A stretch of 64,000 bases of DNA from positions 558,001-622,000 of the forward strand of contig NZ_OESG01000013.1 in NCBI RefSeq assembly GCF_900240945.1, written 5' to 3'. Within the stretch, counting starts at the first letter, position 1. Each line of letters begins with the position of its first letter. Below, one piece after another: positions 41,723-53,536 of the stretch. This DNA comes from Mycobacterium sp. 3519A. GTDB lineage: Bacteria > Actinomycetota > Actinomycetes > Mycobacteriales > Mycobacteriaceae. The position numbers were made by a program, and so were the translations under genes. The notes under the pieces are model-generated. The model saw nothing but the letters and a program-made list of their open reading frames with translations. It was not told the origin of the DNA and made no database searches.

Positions 41723-43096
41723 ATGAATCCAGGTTCAGGTGGCGGCAAGGGTCCGCTGCAAGCGAGGACAGCTGCCCACCGGCGGCCACAGAAGCGATCT
41801 CCGTTGACGCGCGTCGTCGTCGCCGGGGGCGCGGTCATCTGCATCGGCGCCGCTTACGAGGTGACGGCGCCCGCGGTGCATGCGTTGTCCATCGTGTTCC
41901 GTGCCCCGGACGGGAATGGCCACACGAACGAGACGCGGATCAACGTCTTACAGGGCAACATCTTCGATCCGCAGTTGGGGATTCTCGGCAGCAACGTCAG
42001 TCACAACTCGACGAGCGCCAACGGGACAACCAGCACGCTGAACAATCCGCTCGTCAACAACATCATCTTCAACAATCCGGTCACCCGGCTGGTCAACTCG
42101 GTGCTCAACTTCGAGCTCGTCATCGGCAGCGCGGCGTCGGGTCCGATCAACAACTCGATGCAGATCAGCTTCCTGTCGTTCAACATCTTCAACCCGCAGG
42201 CGAGCATCTTCGGCGGGAACCTGAGCAACAACACCGCCAACACCAACATCGCGTCCGGGTACGGCAACGGCGTCAACAGTTCGGTGACCAGCGTCCCCAA
42301 CCTCTGGACGAGCTGGTTCGGCGGGATGGCCGGCAACGGAAACGTCATGCAGTTCGCGTTCTTCTCCGGCAACATCTTCAACCCGCAGTTCAGCATCTTC
42401 GGCCCCAACGTCAGCAACAACACCGCCATCACGAACTCCGCGACCAACAACGGCAACTACAGCCAGGCCAGCGGGGCGCAGCCCGGTGGCCTGCTGGGGG
42501 CGGTGGTCCGGCTGTTTCTCGGCGGCATGACCGGCAACGGCAACACCACTCAAACCGCGGTCGGTACCTCGAACATCACCAATCCGCAAGTGAGTCTTGG
42601 CGGTTCGAACCAGAGCGGCAACACAGCCGTCACCAACGAGGCCGCCGGTAACGGTAACGGCAGCCAGACCACGACCGGCGGAGTGGCGATCGGGACCACC
42701 GGCAACGGCAACACCACCCAGACCGCGGTCGGATCGACCAACATCGAGAACACCCAGGTCAGTGTCGGGGATATCGGATTGTCGCCTCGGCCAAGTGAAC
42801 TCAGTGGCAGTCAGTCCACAACTCAGGTCACGTCCACCAGCACTACTCCGACCACCAGTTCGGTCAGCGCGACGCAATCACGGACCACAAATGAGGTGGG
42901 CACGTCCGGCGTAACGGGCTCCACCGGAACGTCTGCGCTTGAAACAGGGAGCGGCACAACGGGTTCCAACGGTGCTACCGGCACCAGCGGCACGACGGGC
43001 ACCAGCGGTACGACGGGCACCAGCGGCGCTGGCGGTGCCGGAGAACCCGGTGGCTCCGGTGATCCAGGCGGTTCAGGGGGCTCAGGAGATGGATGA
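41723..43096 (+). CDS. Secreted Asn/Gly/Thr-rich repeat protein, unknown function
   Basis: 457 residues. A basic N-terminus (RRPQKRSPLTR) and one hydrophobic segment (about 30-50) act as a signal or anchor. Residues 77-350 hold five copies of a motif like NIFNPQxSIFGxNxSNNTAxTN (starts near 78, 153, 217, 283 and 339), separated by GNGNxxQ units (MAGNGNVMQ, MTGNGNTTQ, TTGNGNTTQ). The spacing of about 56-76 residues and the regular Asn, Gln and Gly ladder suggest a beta-solenoid or amyloid-like fibre subunit. The C-terminal 100 residues are Ser/Thr then Gly/Thr/Ser repeats. I do not recognise a named family. Confidence 0.78.
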   Translation: MNPGSGGGKGPLQARTAAHRRPQKRSPLTRVVVAGGAVICIGAAYEVTAPAVHALSIVFRAPDGNGHTNETRINVLQGNIFDPQLGILGSNVSHNSTSANGTTSTLNNPLVNNIIFNNPVTRLVNSVLNFELVIGSAASGPINNSMQISFLSFNIFNPQASIFGGNLSNNTANTNIASGYGNGVNSSVTSVPNLWTSWFGGMAGNGNVMQFAFFSGNIFNPQFSIFGPNVSNNTAITNSATNNGNYSQASGAQPGGLLGAVVRLFLGGMTGNGNTTQTAVGTSNITNPQVSLGGSNQSGNTAVTNEAAGNGNGSQTTTGGVAIGTTGNGNTTQTAVGSTNIENTQVSVGDIGLSPRPSELSGSQSTTQVTSTSTTPTTSSVSATQSRTTNEVGTSGVTGSTGTSALETGSGTTGSNGATGTSGTTGTSGTTGTSGAGGAGEPGGSGDPGGSGGSGDG

Positions 43097-43209
43097 GGTG
43101 GGCAGGAGGTGCGAATGAGGTGAACGGAATGGGCAGTGTCGCCGCTCGGTGTCGCACTGCATCACATTCGACAACCGAAAGATACGTCGACACGAGAGGG
43201 ACTTCAGGA

Positions 43210-44166
43210 ATGAGTAAGTATCGCAGGGCGCGCAGTAGGACGATCGCGGTCAGCGCAATCGCCGGTAGCGCCATAGGATTTGGTGCGCTGTCGATGGTGG
43301 CCTCGCCGGCGGCGCACGCCGACTGGTGGTTGTTGAGTGGCAACGACACGTTGGGGCACAACAACACAGTGCTCGGTCAACAGGGCAACGGCAACAGTAA
43401 CCAGTTTGCGCTCGGCACCGGCATCATCGGCAACGGACAGGTCAACCTCTTCAGCCTCGGCATCGCCACCGTGGTGAATGCCGCACCGGCGGTTGGCGGC
43501 GCCGCGGTGGGCGGCAGCGGTTTGAGCACCGCCGTCGAAGCGGGTGTACCGGTCGGCGGGTTGGCGCTCGGCGGCGCAGCGGTCAACCCGGCGGTCGGCA
43601 TCAACCCGGCGCTGGGCGGTATCGGAGGACTCGGTGCTGCACTCGGTGGCTCGAACCTCAACGGGGCTACGGCAGGTGGGGCGACGATTCCGATCGCGAC
43701 CGGTGGCATTGCCACAGAAGTCGCGGCAGCCCTGCAAGCCGCCAACCTGGGTCCGGTGGGCAACGCCGCTGCTGGCGGCCCGAACAGCGCCACGGGTGGC
43801 ACGACCGGAACGGCCACCGGCGGTGAGGCTACGACCGATCAAACCGCAGGCGACGCGGACGCCACCGGCGGCGAAGGCGGCGAGGCGACCAGCGGCGATG
43901 TCACCAGCGGTAGGGCCACGGGTGGCAACGCAACGGGTGGTTCGGCCACCAACCGCGGCAGCGCCACCAGCGGACGCGCGACCGGTGGCACCGCCATCGG
44001 CGGCAACGCCACCACCAGCGCTTCTGGCGTCGGATCCGGCAATCTGTCGAACAACCACTCGAGCACGAACACCTCGAGCGGCAATGGGAACTCGTCGAGC
44101 ACCAGCAACGGCGGAACCAGCGACGGCAGCAGCAGCGGCGGCAGCAGCAGCAACAGCGGCGGCTAG
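43210..44166 (+). CDS. Secreted Gly/Thr/Asn-rich repeat protein, unknown function
   Basis: 318 residues from ATG 43210. A typical signal peptide ends in PAAHADWW at about residue 38. The next 45 residues (GNDTLGHNNTVLGQQGNGNSNQFALGTGIIGNGQVNLF) share the GNGNxxQ unit with the upstream protein. The middle is Ala/Gly/Val-rich; the C-terminal half is a run of TGG, SGRATGG and ATGGxA units ending in a Ser/Gly tail. It resembles PE_PGRS proteins in composition but has no PE domain. It follows the other repeat gene by 113 bases, so the two probably work together at the surface. Confidence 0.75.
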   Translation: MSKYRRARSRTIAVSAIAGSAIGFGALSMVASPAAHADWWLLSGNDTLGHNNTVLGQQGNGNSNQFALGTGIIGNGQVNLFSLGIATVVNAAPAVGGAAVGGSGLSTAVEAGVPVGGLALGGAAVNPAVGINPALGGIGGLGAALGGSNLNGATAGGATIPIATGGIATEVAAALQAANLGPVGNAAAGGPNSATGGTTGTATGGEATTDQTAGDADATGGEGGEATSGDVTSGRATGGNATGGSATNRGSATSGRATGGTAIGGNATTSASGVGSGNLSNNHSSTNTSSGNGNSSSTSNGGTSDGSSSGGSSSNSGG

Positions 44167-44313
44167 CCACAGATAACCACAGTCCGCGCTGGGCCGTCGA
44201 CCGTACCGTCGGCGGCCCAGCGCCCCTTTTCTGCCGCGCGGTGTAACAGATGCGGCGAATGTGGCGATGAACCCCGCGTAGGTCCTGGTAGGGACCGAAG
44301 AAGGGTCGGGTTC

Positions 44314-45246
44314 ATGTTTCGTCAGTTCACCACTGTCGCCTGCGCCACCGCGGTGGCCGGCGCCGCATTCGTCGGTCTGTCCACTGCCACCGCGTCCGCG
44401 GATCCCGCGTGCCCCGACGTGCACTGGATGGGCGCGGCCGGGTCCGGGGAGCGCACCGGCACCGATCTGACGACCTACAACGGCATGGGCCGGGTGGTGA
44501 ACGAGTCGTTCAACGACCTGTCCACGCAGCTACAACTCGACGGCCGGACGATGACCGCCGAGGCGGTCGATTATCCGGCGGTGCCGGTGCCCGACGAGAA
44601 CGGTGGTGTCGGGGCCTGGCTCGGATTCATGGGCAGCGTCGATGAGGGTGCGAAGGCGCTGGGCGAGCAATACGCGACCTTCGTCGCGCAGTGTCCGACC
44701 TCGAAGGTTGTGCTCGCCGGCTACTCACAGGGCGCAATGGTGGTCCACCGGAACCTGCAGGCGCTCGGCGCAAGCCCGAACCTGGCCGCCGTGCTGCTGA
44801 TCGCCGACGGCGACCGGCGACCCGACGACCCCACCCTCAACCTGGGTACCGCGAGCGGGATCCCCGAGCGCGGCAAGGGCGTCGCGCAGGATTGGCCGAT
44901 ACTCGCGCACGCGCCCGCACCGCTGACCCCGGAGATTGGCGCCCGCACCATCAGCGTCTGCAATCTCAACGACGAGGTCTGCGACTACGACGAGGACGCC
45001 GACGACTCCGCGCCTGCCTACGCGCGGCGGGTGGCCGTGCACACCAGCTACGGTCTTGGCCAGACACAGAAGCTGGACTGGACGGGACCACTGTATTTCC
45101 TGCTCGGACCTGCCCCTCAGCCCTCGGCTTCCGAAATCGATACTCGCGCCGTGAACAGCACCACCGCCCCGGCGGACAGCAGCAGCGCCGCGAGCACGAA
45201 CACGATGGCGTCGACGGCGCCCGCCGGCGACATCCCTTCGCGCTGA
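44314..45246 (+). CDS. Cutinase-family secreted hydrolase
   Basis: 310 residues. The signal peptide (about 1-29) is followed by CPDVHWMGAAGSGER, the mycobacterial cutinase-like N-terminus. GYSQG places the nucleophile at Ser138; CDYDEDADD supplies the acid region and VAVHTSYG the likely His. Two cysteine pairs fit the usual disulfides. It should hydrolyse lipid or polyester esters outside the cell. The last 43 residues are low-complexity and lie antisense to the 3' end of the MFS gene; the domain itself ends before that. Confidence 0.85.
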   Translation: MFRQFTTVACATAVAGAAFVGLSTATASADPACPDVHWMGAAGSGERTGTDLTTYNGMGRVVNESFNDLSTQLQLDGRTMTAEAVDYPAVPVPDENGGVGAWLGFMGSVDEGAKALGEQYATFVAQCPTSKVVLAGYSQGAMVVHRNLQALGASPNLAAVLLIADGDRRPDDPTLNLGTASGIPERGKGVAQDWPILAHAPAPLTPEIGARTISVCNLNDEVCDYDEDADDSAPAYARRVAVHTSYGLGQTQKLDWTGPLYFLLGPAPQPSASEIDTRAVNSTTAPADSSSAASTNTMASTAPAGDIPSR

Positions 45247-46496
45247 AGCATTTCCAGCACGGTTCCCGATACCGCGACACCGACCCCGGCCAGCGTCACC
45301 AAAGCGGTGAGCGTCACGCCTGCGGCCTCACCCGCCCGCTCAGGCCGGACGACCGCCTGGGTCGCAACCGTCGTGAACGCATAGACCAGGCCGAGTGTGA
45401 ACCCGCACGCGGTCAGCGCGGGCAGGTACACCGCCCAGCCGTTCGACGCCGCCAGCGCCGCCAATGACACCGCAGCGGCAACGGTCACGGTGCCCATCAC
45501 CAGCACCGGCGGCCTGCTCGCGGCGAGCCGGCCTGCCAACACGCCGCCCAGCGCGGCTCCTGCGGACGGCCCGAGGAACGCCAGGCCCGCTGTGAGCGGA
45601 TCCAGTCCGCGCACCTGCTGCAGGTAGATTGTCGACAGGAAAATCATCACACCGTAGGCGACATTGGCCACGACGCCCGCGACGACGAGCGTGGTGAACC
45701 GCGGGTTGCGCATGAGCGACAGGTCGACGAGCGGCCACCGGACGCGGGCCTCGACGACGACGAACGCGACGAGCACCGCAACCGAACAACCGAACGCGAC
45801 GACGGTCGGCCCCGACACCCATCCCCACGTAGGCGCGCGGTCAAATGCCAACGTGAACAAGCCGATTCCGACGGTGATCAGCGCCAGCCCTGCAATGTCG
45901 ATGCGACGCGGCACGGACTCGTCAAAGGATTCCGTGACGTAGCGTGCGCCGATCGCCAGCACGCCCAGCGTCAGTGGCACGTTCAGCCAGAAGATCCACC
46001 GCCAGCCGACCGTTTCGGTGAGCAGTCCGCCAACCAGGGGACCGGCCGCATTGCCCAAACCCGCTATGCCGTAAGCCAACCCGATCGCGTGGCTCGCACG
46101 CACGGACGGAAAGGCGTTCGTCAGGACACTCACCGAAACCGGAAAGATCAGCGCGGCGCCGACGCCCTGCAGGGCACGAAAGGCGATGACGAGCGCGGCG
46201 GTGGGGGCCAACGCGCACAGCGCCGACGCCAGCCCGAACAGCGCGATGCCCGCGAGCAGCGCGCGCCGGCGGCCGAAGATGTCGCCGATGCGTCCGGCGG
46301 GGACCATGAACGCGCCAAGGGCCAGCATGTACACGCTGATCACCCATTGCAGATCAGGTGTGGTGGTGCCGAGGTCCAGCGCCATCCGCGGCAGCGCGAG
46401 ATTCATGGCGAAGTAGTCGAGTTGGACGCAGAACAGCGCCATCGACACGCCCGCCAGGATCCACCGGGAACGCACAGGCTCTTCCGTAGCGGTCAC
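45117..46496 (-). CDS. MFS transporter, DHA2-like drug exporter
   Basis: 459 residues from GTG 46496, with about 14 hydrophobic segments. The loop GRIGDIFGRRR between helices 2 and 3 is the MFS signature, and motif C is visible as GIAGLGNAAGPLVGGLL. It exports small molecules using the proton gradient. Its 3' end overlaps the convergent cutinase gene by 130 bases, which is unusually long. No regulator lies beside it. Confidence 0.85.
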   Translation of the reverse strand: MTATEEPVRSRWILAGVSMALFCVQLDYFAMNLALPRMALDLGTTTPDLQWVISVYMLALGAFMVPAGRIGDIFGRRRALLAGIALFGLASALCALAPTAALVIAFRALQGVGAALIFPVSVSVLTNAFPSVRASHAIGLAYGIAGLGNAAGPLVGGLLTETVGWRWIFWLNVPLTLGVLAIGARYVTESFDESVPRRIDIAGLALITVGIGLFTLAFDRAPTWGWVSGPTVVAFGCSVAVLVAFVVVEARVRWPLVDLSLMRNPRFTTLVVAGVVANVAYGVMIFLSTIYLQQVRGLDPLTAGLAFLGPSAGAALGGVLAGRLAASRPPVLVMGTVTVAAAVSLAALAASNGWAVYLPALTACGFTLGLVYAFTTVATQAVVRPERAGEAAGVTLTALVTLAGVGVAVSGTVLEMLQREGMSPAGAVDAIVFVLAALLLSAGAVVLFTARVSISEAEG

Positions 46497-46575
46497 GGCC
46501 TGACGATACGGCTCGCAACCGCCGGTTTGGCGCTAATCTGACACGCGTAGCTGGCAAACGACAGGAGCGTGGCAG

Positions 46576-47403
46576 ATGTTGGCGCGATACCTCAAGGCCC
46601 AAATCATAGTGCTCATCTGTGGCGGTCTCGTCGGGCCCATCTTTTTGGTGGTCTACTTCGCCACGGGGCAGAGCACGTACTTGAAGTGGATGTTCTTCGT
46701 GGGCCTGCTCATCACCGCCGCCGACGTGCTCATCGCGTTGGCGCTGGCGAACTTCGGCGCAAAGTCCGCGGCCAAGACTCAGGCGCTCGAACAGCACGGC
46801 GTGCTGGCGCTGGCGCAGGTCGTCGGCATCCACGAGACCGGCACCCGCATCAACGAACAGCCGTTGGTGAAAATCGACCTGCAGATCTCCGGCCCCGGCA
46901 TCGCGCCGTTCGCATCCCAGGACCGTGTCATCGCTTCGATCTCACGGTTGCCGATGATCACCAACCGTAAACTGGTGGCTCTCGTCGATCCCACCACCAA
47001 CGAATACCAAATCGATTGGGAGCGAAGCGCATTGGTAGCCGGCGTGATGCCAGCGAACTTCACCATCGCCGAGGACAACAGGACCTACGACCTCAGCGGA
47101 CAGGCTGGGCCGCTGATGGAGATCCTGCAGATCCTGAAGGCGAACGGGATCGGGCTCGACAACATGATCGATCTGCGCTCGAATCCCTCGGCGCGCGCGC
47201 AAGTGCAAGCCGTTGTCCGGCGTGCCGCGGCGGCCCAGCAAGCGCCCGCGGCCCAAGCGCCTGCGGGGGCACCCGCATACGCTCCTCCGCCCGAACCGAG
47301 CACGGCGCAGCGCCTGCAGGAACTGGAAACGCTGCGCGCCACCGGCGCTATCTCGGAGGACGAGTACAACGCCAAGCGCCAACAGATCTTGTCTGACCTT
47401 TAA
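46576..47403 (+). CDS. SHOCT-domain membrane protein
   Basis: 275 residues. Two hydrophobic segments (about 8-28 and 37-57) anchor the N-terminus. A soluble domain follows (about 65-205), then a Pro/Ala linker, and the last 30 residues (RLQELETLRATGAISEDEYNAKRQQILSDL) are a textbook SHOCT domain. SHOCT domains are thought to mediate oligomerisation. Function otherwise unknown. AGGAGCG precedes ATG 46576. Confidence 0.82.
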   Translation: MLARYLKAQIIVLICGGLVGPIFLVVYFATGQSTYLKWMFFVGLLITAADVLIALALANFGAKSAAKTQALEQHGVLALAQVVGIHETGTRINEQPLVKIDLQISGPGIAPFASQDRVIASISRLPMITNRKLVALVDPTTNEYQIDWERSALVAGVMPANFTIAEDNRTYDLSGQAGPLMEILQILKANGIGLDNMIDLRSNPSARAQVQAVVRRAAAAQQAPAAQAPAGAPAYAPPPEPSTAQRLQELETLRATGAISEDEYNAKRQQILSDL

Positions 47404-47476
47404 CGTCCAAACCGCAATGCGGTTCACCCGCAGTCGCATAGGCTTCGTGCGACCCCAGTGAATGCGGTGACGAATC

Positions 47477-48919
47477 GTGACGGCAACGGAGCAGCCTGAA
47501 AAGGTAACCGAAAAGGTCAGTCTGCCAACACTGACCGCGATGGTCGTCGGGTCGATGGTCGGGTCCGGTGTCTTTCTGCTGCCGCGCCGGTTCGGCGCCG
47601 AAACCGGCGTGCTGGGCGCCATCATCGCCTGGACTATCGCAGGCACCGGAATGTTGATGCTGGCCTTCGTCTTTCAGCGGTTGGCGATGCGTAAGCCGGA
47701 CCTGGATGCAGGCATCTTCGCCTACGCCAAGGCGGGATTCGGCGACTACATGGGCTTCAACTCGGCGATCGGCTTCTGGGCATCGGCGTGTGCAGGCAAC
47801 ACCTCGTACTGGGTGCTGATCACCGCCACGCTCAGCGCGCTGATACCGGGCTTCGGCGCAGGCGATACCGTGCTCGCGGTCGTGGTATCGGCTGTGGGGG
47901 TGTGGCTGTTCGCCTTCCTCGTCATGCGCGGGGTCAGGGACGCGGCCGTGATCAACTACATCGTCACCATTGCCAAGGTGGTGCCGATACTGGTGTTCAT
48001 CGTGATCGTGATCGTCGCGTTCAAGGCCGACGTCTTTGCGGACAACTTCTGGGGCGACAAGGATTACTCGTCGGCGTCCGTATTCGACCAGGCGACCGGC
48101 ACCATGCTCATCACGGTGTTCGTGTTCCTGGGCATCGAAGGCGCGACCGTGTACTCACGGATGGCGCGCAAGCGTGAGGATGTCGGGCGGGCGACCGTCA
48201 TCGGATTTCTCAGTGTGCTCGCCGTTTTCGCGATGGTCACACTGGTGTCGTATGGCGTGCTGCCCCAGGGCGAACTGGCGGGGGTGAGCCAGCCGTCCAT
48301 GGCATCGGTGCTGGAGTCGATCGTCGGGCCGTGGGGGTCGATATTCATCCGCGTCGGCGTCATCGTTTCGGTGTTGGGCGCCTATCTCGCATGGACCCTG
48401 ATGGCCGCCGAAATCCTCTACATTCCCGCCAAATCCGAGGATATGCCGCGATTCCTGGCGCGCACCAACAGTCACGGCGCACCGGTGACCGCGCTCGTCA
48501 TGGCTGCGGGCCTGGTTTCACTGTTGTTGGTCGCGCTGCTGTTCGCTGCGGACGCGCTCGACTTCATGCTGGATCTGACCGCAGCGCTATCCCTCATTCC
48601 GTATTTCCTGGCTGCAGCCTACGCACTGAAGTTGACGCTCACGCGTGAGACTTACGGCGACAAATCCTCGCTTGTGCCGGACATGATCGTCTCCGCGGTG
48701 GCCACGGCGTACACGCTGTTCCTGCTCTACGCGGCGGGCGTCGACAAGTTGCTGCTGTCCTGCATCCTCTACGCACCGGCGGCCGCACTCTATTTCAAGG
48801 CGCGCCGCGAACGTGGTCTGCGAGTCTTCACCGTCACCGAGGCGGTGCTGTTCGGCGTGATCGTCCTCGGGGCGGTGGCGGGTGTGGTGTCTTTGGCAAC
48901 CGGCGCGATCGAGATATAG
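47477..48919 (+). CDS. arcD: Arginine/ornithine-type amino-acid antiporter
   Basis: 480 residues from GTG 47477, with about 12-13 transmembrane helices. The N-terminus LPTLTAMVVGSMVGSGVFLLPRRFG is the APC-superfamily first helix with its unwound GSGV segment. It is closest in style to the basic amino-acid antiporter group that exchanges arginine for ornithine or agmatine. Its position 25 bases before arginine deiminase supports arginine uptake. The symbol is assigned from family and context. Confidence 0.8.
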   Translation: MTATEQPEKVTEKVSLPTLTAMVVGSMVGSGVFLLPRRFGAETGVLGAIIAWTIAGTGMLMLAFVFQRLAMRKPDLDAGIFAYAKAGFGDYMGFNSAIGFWASACAGNTSYWVLITATLSALIPGFGAGDTVLAVVVSAVGVWLFAFLVMRGVRDAAVINYIVTIAKVVPILVFIVIVIVAFKADVFADNFWGDKDYSSASVFDQATGTMLITVFVFLGIEGATVYSRMARKREDVGRATVIGFLSVLAVFAMVTLVSYGVLPQGELAGVSQPSMASVLESIVGPWGSIFIRVGVIVSVLGAYLAWTLMAAEILYIPAKSEDMPRFLARTNSHGAPVTALVMAAGLVSLLLVALLFAADALDFMLDLTAALSLIPYFLAAAYALKLTLTRETYGDKSSLVPDMIVSAVATAYTLFLLYAAGVDKLLLSCILYAPAAALYFKARRERGLRVFTVTEAVLFGVIVLGAVAGVVSLATGAIEI

Positions 48920-48944
48920 CGCTTAACCGCGGGAAGGAGCGACG

Positions 48945-50186
48945 GTGACGAATGCGGCTGCCGCGTATGGCGTTCACTCTGAAGTCGGCAAGTTACGCAA
49001 GGTTCTGGTGTGCTCGCCCGGCCTGGCGCACGAGCGGCTCACCCCGACCAATTGCGACGACCTGTTGTTCGACGACGTGCTGTGGGTGCAGAACGCGCGT
49101 CGCGACCACTTCGATTTCATCGACAAGATGCGGGAGCGTGACGTCGAGGTCGTCGAACTGCACGATGTGCTCACCGAGACGATGGAGGATCCCGCCGCCA
49201 AGGCGTGGTTGCTCGATCGCAAGATCGTGCCCAACGAGGTGGGGCTCGGACTGGTTGACGACACCCGCGGCTACCTGGACTCACTTGCGCCGCGCCAACT
49301 CGCCGAGTTGCTGATCGGCGGGATGTCGACCCGCGACCTGCCCAAGGAACTACAGTCCGGCTACCGCGCACTGGCTCGCGAAAGCACCGGCGTCACCGAG
49401 TATCTGATGCCGCCGCTGCCGAACACGCTGTACACCCGCGACACCACCTGCTGGATATACGGCGGCCTGACGCTCAACCCGCTGTTCTGGCCTGCGCGCC
49501 ACGACGAGACGCTGCTGATGAAGGCGATCTATGAGTTCCATCCGGACTTCGTCGGCTCCGAGGTCTGGTGGGGAGATCCCGAAACGCAATGGGGGATGGC
49601 CACATTCGAGGGTGGCGATGTGCTGGTGCCCGGCAACGGCGTGGTGATCATCGGGATGAGCGAACGCACATCGCGTCAGGCGATCACACAGGTGGCGTCG
49701 AGGCTGTTCGCGGAGGAGGCCGCGACTCAGGTGATCGTCGCGGGCATGCCGAAGCTTCGGGCGGCCATGCATCTGGACACCGTCTTCACCTTCGCCGACC
49801 GTGATGTGGTGACCATCTATCCCGGCATCGTCGACGCGCTGCAGACGTTCGTGCTGCATCCCAGCGACAACGACATCAGCGTCGAGGTGGAAGAGGCGAC
49901 CAAACCGTTCGTCGAAGTGGTGGCCGCCGCACTTGGGGTCGGCAAACTACGGGTCGTCGAGACCGGCGGAACCGCCTACGACTCCGAGCGCCAACAATGG
50001 GACAGCGGCAACAACCTCGTCGCCGTCGAACCCGGGGTGGTGTTCGCCTACGACCGCAACACCCACACCAACACGCTGCTGCGCCGGGCCGGGATCGAGG
50101 TGATCACCATCGTCGGCGCCGAACTCGGCCGTGGGCGCGGCGGCGGCCACTGCATGACCTGCCCGCTGATCAGGGACCCGGCCTGA
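48945..50186 (+). CDS. arcA: Arginine deiminase
   Basis: 413 residues, the usual length. The family N-terminus [17 protein letters not shown], the substrate segment [29 protein letters not shown] and [11 protein letters not shown] are present. The C-terminal [18 protein letters not shown] gives the nucleophile Cys403. It converts arginine to citrulline and ammonia. No ornithine carbamoyltransferase or carbamate kinase gene lies near, so the full energy-yielding pathway is not encoded here. It pairs with the antiporter upstream. Confidence 0.95.
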   Translation: MTNAAAAYGVHSEVGKLRKVLVCSPGLAHERLTPTNCDDLLFDDVLWVQNARRDHFDFIDKMRERDVEVVELHDVLTETMEDPAAKAWLLDRKIVPNEVGLGLVDDTRGYLDSLAPRQLAELLIGGMSTRDLPKELQSGYRALARESTGVTEYLMPPLPNTLYTRDTTCWIYGGLTLNPLFWPARHDETLLMKAIYEFHPDFVGSEVWWGDPETQWGMATFEGGDVLVPGNGVVIIGMSERTSRQAITQVASRLFAEEAATQVIVAGMPKLRAAMHLDTVFTFADRDVVTIYPGIVDALQTFVLHPSDNDISVEVEEATKPFVEVVAAALGVGKLRVVETGGTAYDSERQQWDSGNNLVAVEPGVVFAYDRNTHTNTLLRRAGIEVITIVGAELGRGRGGGHCMTCPLIRDPA

Positions 50187-50196
50187 CTCGACGTAC

Positions 50197-51982
<1,786 letters not shown>

Positions 51983-51986
<4 letters not shown>

Positions 51987-53518
51987 GGCTCATCCTTGTG
52001 CGGGGTGACGTAATGGTGATCCGCCGGATGATCGACGAACATGACGTCGTCGTCGCCCGGCACGGCGGTGGGGATATAGCCGTCCGCGCCACCGGCATTG
52101 AGCGCACTGTGGTGGCGTCCCCAGGCCAAGTAGTACAGCAGCACGGCACCCACGCAGCCGCCGAACACCAGCCACGTCTCCCAGCGCAGACCAGACAGGA
52201 TCCACACGCACGCGGCGACGGCGAGTACCGGCGTCACGGGATAACCGGGAACCTTGAACGGCCGCTCCAGATTCGGCTCGCGTACCCGCAGGATGATCAC
52301 GCCGATCGACACCACGCTGAACGCGACCAAGGTGCCGATCGACACCGCATCCAGCAGCCAGTTCAGCGGGATGAACCCGGCCAGGATCGCGGTGACGATC
52401 GCGACGATGATCGTGTTGTTCACCGGGGTCATCGTCCGCGGGTTCACCTTGGCGAACATCGAGGGCAACAGTCCGTCGCGGCCCATCGCGAACAGGATCC
52501 TGGTCTGGCCGTACAGCACGACCAGCGTCACGGAGAAGATCGAAATCACCGCGCCCGCAGCCAGAACTGTGCTTGCCCAGGTGCCGCCGGTGATGTTCTC
52601 GAGGATCACCGAGAGCCCGGCCTCGGCCTGTTCGTCGGAACCGAACTCCGCTGCGTCCTGGGTGCCGAGACCCGCAAACGCCACCAGGATGTAGAAGGTC
52701 GTGACGATGATGAGGGCGGCGATGATGGCCCGCGGCATCGTCTTCTGTGGATTCTTGACTTCGTCGCCTGCCGTCGAGACGGCGTCGAGACCGATGAACG
52801 AGAAGAATATCATGCTCGCCGCCGCGGTGATGCCCGAGAAGCCCTTGTCCCAGAACCCTTGGAAGTGGTCGGCGTTGAAGGCCGTCAGCGCGATGACGAT
52901 GAACATCGCGAGCACGCCCAGCTTGATGACCACCATGATGCTGTTGACGAGGGCCGACTCGCTGGCACCGCGGATCAGCAACAGCGCGCACATGAATATC
53001 AGCAGGACGGCGGGCAGGTTCACGACGCCGGGCGTCGAGTCCCATGGCGCCGCCGTGAGCGCCTGGGGCAACTGCCAGCCGAACAGGTTGTCCATCAACT
53101 TGTTGACGTATCCGCTCCAGCCCACCGCGACCGCGGAGATCGAAACGCCGTATTCGAGTAGCAGACATGCCGCGACGCCCATCGCGACGAACTCGCCGAG
53201 CGTCGTGTACGCGTACGAATAGGTGGACCCCGATACCGGTACCGAGGAGGCCATCTCGGCGTAGCAGAGCGCCGAAAGACCGGCGGCGATCGCGGCGATG
53301 ACGAACGAGATGAGCACGGCGGGACCCGCTTCGGGCACCGCCGCCGACAGCACGAAGAAGATGCCGGTGCCCACCGTCGCGCCGACGCCGAACATCGTCA
53401 GCTGAAATGTGCCGATACTTCGCTTGAGGTGATCGGAGGCGCCGTGTGCGACCGGGGCGCCGGCAATGGGCCTGCGCCGCAGCAGTTGCTCGGAGAGGCT
53501 TAACGATGGAGCGGTCAT
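51983..53518 (-). CDS. rocE: Cationic amino-acid permease
   Basis: 511 residues, about 12 transmembrane helices. The first APC helix is GVGATVGTGIFFVLSA, and SIGTLVAFSVVSIGVIILRVREPN is the cationic-transporter (CAT) style ending. It imports arginine, ornithine or lysine. AGGAGG precedes the ATG at 53518. It follows rocD by 18 bases and is coupled to the USP gene downstream. It is a second arginine-type transporter besides arcD. Confidence 0.85.
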
Positions 53519-53536
53519 GGCGCCTCCTGAGGGAGC

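Noticed and set aside
41723..43096. Curlin or chaplin gene
   Set aside because: Repeat length and consensus differ from both, and no curli or rodlin accessory genes are near.
43210..44166. PE_PGRS gene
   Set aside because: Gly-rich tail is similar, but there is no PE domain; a normal signal peptide is present.
47477..50186. Complete arginine deiminase pathway
   Set aside because: Only the antiporter and deiminase are present; no carbamoyltransferase or carbamate kinase is seen in the window.
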